NCBI GenBank assembly: GCA_036257595.1
Contig: DATAFF010000133.1
Coordinates: 1 to 14,555 of the forward strand
DNA: 14,555 nt
DNA from: DATAFF01 sp036257595
GTDB taxonomy: Bacteria > Pseudomonadota > Alphaproteobacteria > Rhizobiales > Aestuariivirgaceae
Direction of reading: 5' to 3'
This document shows positions 13,169 to 14,555 of this stretch, in pieces. Both the position numbers and the translations under genes were made by a program. Each line of letters begins with the position of its first letter. The first letter of the stretch is position 1. The notes beneath the pieces are model-generated. The model was not told where the DNA came from, made no database searches, and was given only the letters and a program-made list of their open reading frames with translations.

Positions 13169-14541
13169 GACACCACCTCCGTCACGCTCGAGACCAGCCG
13201 GTCGATATCCGCCGCCGTGTGAAGCTCGGTGACGCAGTAGAGCGCCGACTGCCCGAGCTCGGGGAGCTCGCCGGAGAGGTCCTTGCCGCCGAAAATGGCG
13301 TGCTGCTCGCGCAGCCGCCGATTGATCTCGGCGACGCTCAGGCCGGTGGCATCGAAATTGACGACGAATTCCTTGAAGAAGCCGCTGCCGAAGGGCAGCT
13401 GCAGGCCGTTGATGGCGGCGAGACGCTGCCCCGCATAATGGCTTCGGGCGATGATCAGCTCGCCGATTTCGCGAAACCCTTGCGGCCCGAGCAGCGACAT
13501 GTAGACGGCGGCGGCAATCGCCCAGAGATACACCGAATTGCCGGTCCAGTCCTTGCCGGCCTCGCGCATGCCATAGGACGTCTGATGCGCCGAGGCGAGC
13601 GCGAAGCCGTATTCTCCCGCGCGTTCGGTTTCGGTGATGGAGACGAGGAAGCCGTTATATTCGCGGACATAGCGTTCCTCGTCACGCGACGCGATATAGC
13701 CCCCGACGCCGCCGCCGGCATTCATGTGGACGCCGAGCGGCTGGGTCGGCCCGACCACGATGTCGGCGCCATATTGTGCCGGAGGCTTGAGGATGCCGAG
13801 CGACAGCGGGTCGGCGCCGACGATCGCTTGCGCCCCGGCGGCCTTGGCGATCGCCGATATGGCGGCGCCTTGGGTCTCGATCATCCCGAGATAGGACGGG
13901 TTCTCGAAATAGACCGCAGCGGTGCGGCGGGAGATCTTGCGCTCGAGATCGGCAAGATCGAGAAGACCTGCCGGGTCGCTGTCGACCGGCACGACCTCGA
14001 TATGGCGCGGCATCTCGCGCGGCTCGCAATAGGTGCGGATGACCGACAGCCGCTCGGGATCGCCGTGGCGCGGCACCAGCACCTCGTGGCGGCCGGTGAG
14101 CCGCGACGCCATTCGGATGGCGTGCCCGGCGGCACAGCCCCAGGAATAGACCGGCAGCTGCACCACCTCCATGTCGAGGAGCTCGCCGAGCCCGGAGTTG
14201 AACTCGAACCAGGCCTGGTTGCGCCCATGGTCGGATTGGGGCGAACCCCAGACCGGGGTCAGGAACTCCGTCCGTCCCACGATCTCGTCGACGACGGCCG
14301 GGACGTGGTGCGGCCAGCAACCGGCACCGAGAAAGGACAGGCAGTCCTCCGAGGTGCGGTTGCGGCGCAGGAGCTGGACAAGATGGCGGCTGAGCTCGGC
14401 CTCGCTGGCGAGCGCCGGGGGCAGGTTCAGCGGTCGCCGGAGTCGGTGATCGGCGGGAATCTGCTCGAACAGCTCGGCAATGGATTTCGCCCCGATGGCA
14501 TCAAGCATCTCCTGCTTGGCCGCGGCAGTCGAGTTCGCCAT
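13165..14541 (-). CDS. gcvPA: Glycine dehydrogenase (decarboxylating) subunit 1-like protein
   Basis: The 458-residue protein aligns end to end with GcvPA, the subunit that completes the active site of GcvPB. The N-terminus MLDAIGAKSIAELFEQIPAD is the usual opening, and FLGAGCWPHHVPAVVDEIV follows as in the family. Family signatures are changed: the substrate-facing YTPYQPEISQG-type motif reads LTPVWGSPQSDHGRNQ, and the segment normally like DGATALAEA reads YSWGCAAGHAI. GGGVGGYIA and the C-terminal FFKEFVVNF are conserved in style. ATG 14541 fits the family start; only 14 bases upstream are visible, so the promoter and any upstream gene are outside the window. It heads the visible part of a four-gene operon ending at 9043. 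The symbol denotes the family, not proven glycine cleavage. Confidence 0.87.
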   Translation of the reverse strand: MANSTAAAKQEMLDAIGAKSIAELFEQIPADHRLRRPLNLPPALASEAELSRHLVQLLRRNRTSEDCLSFLGAGCWPHHVPAVVDEIVGRTEFLTPVWGSPQSDHGRNQAWFEFNSGLGELLDMEVVQLPVYSWGCAAGHAIRMASRLTGRHEVLVPRHGDPERLSVIRTYCEPREMPRHIEVVPVDSDPAGLLDLADLERKISRRTAAVYFENPSYLGMIETQGAAISAIAKAAGAQAIVGADPLSLGILKPPAQYGADIVVGPTQPLGVHMNAGGGVGGYIASRDEERYVREYNGFLVSITETERAGEYGFALASAHQTSYGMREAGKDWTGNSVYLWAIAAAVYMSLLGPQGFREIGELIIARSHYAGQRLAAINGLQLPFGSGFFKEFVVNFDATGLSVAEINRRLREQHAIFGGKDLSGELPELGQSALYCVTELHTAADIDRLVSSVTEVVS

Positions 14542-14555
14542 CCAGGGATGGGCCG

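Noticed and set aside
11639..13222. 527-residue plus-strand open frame opposite the GcvPB-like gene
   Set aside because: Same shadow composition; the minus-strand frame has unmistakable PLP-enzyme motifs.
1..14555. Defence system, prophage, insertion sequence, CRISPR array or RNA gene
   Set aside because: No transposase, integrase, nuclease, toxin-antitoxin, repeat-spacer or tRNA/rRNA pattern was seen; all confident genes are metabolic, transport or regulatory.

Overview
The window is GC-rich (clearly above 60% by eye) and almost entirely coding. Gene style and families suggest an alphaproteobacterium, probably of the Hyphomicrobiales (Rhizobiales): a polar-amino-acid ABC transporter, an FCD-type GntR regulator, an HcnC/OoxB-like oxidoreductase, ATGA start/stop overlaps, and a TTG start. 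No rRNA, tRNA, CRISPR array, insertion sequence or phage gene was seen. No stretch longer than about 100 bases lacks a gene.

Layout. (1) At the left edge, on the minus strand, a lambda-crystallin-type 3-hydroxyacyl-CoA dehydrogenase-like gene is followed after one base by the start of a small (2Fe-2S) subunit that the window cuts. (2) Divergent from these is a plus-strand SDR oxidoreductase. (3) Convergent with the SDR is a minus-strand pair: a DHDPS/N-acetylneuraminate-lyase-family gene followed by a YqjM-like old yellow enzyme gene. (4) Divergent from that pair, on the plus strand, are a DAO-fold FAD oxidoreductase and an FCD-GntR regulator. (5) From 6059 to 8977 on the minus strand lies a complete amino-acid ABC importer (binding protein, two permeases, ATPase). 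(6) From 9043 to 14541 on the minus strand lies a tightly overlapping four-gene run: GcvPA-like, GcvPB-like, an aldo/keto reductase fused to a RidA domain, and an AcoX-like ATP-NAD-kinase-family protein.

Taken together this looks like a catabolic island for an imported nitrogen-containing small molecule (amino acid, imino acid or opine-like). The importer brings it in. A flavin dehydrogenase, with the FAD subunit here and a 2Fe-2S subunit at the left edge, probably oxidises a C-N bond. RidA would handle the imine, the DHDPS-like enzyme would act on a 2-oxo acid, and the AKR, SDR, OYE and hydroxyacyl-CoA-dehydrogenase-like enzymes would process carbonyl, hydroxyl or enone intermediates. The GcvPA/PB-like pair looks like a PLP decarboxylase, but it has altered motifs and no GcvH or GcvT nearby, so glycine may not be its substrate. 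The substrate cannot be named from sequence alone.

The most original signal is a shared regulatory module. Two tandem GTATAC-type palindromes, exactly 11 bp apart, lie just upstream of a TTGACG-17-CAACAT promoter for the transporter. A degenerate copy with the same 11-bp spacing lies in the divergent DHDPS-like/FAD-oxidoreductase promoter. They are good candidate operators for the resident GntR regulator and would tie uptake and catabolism together.
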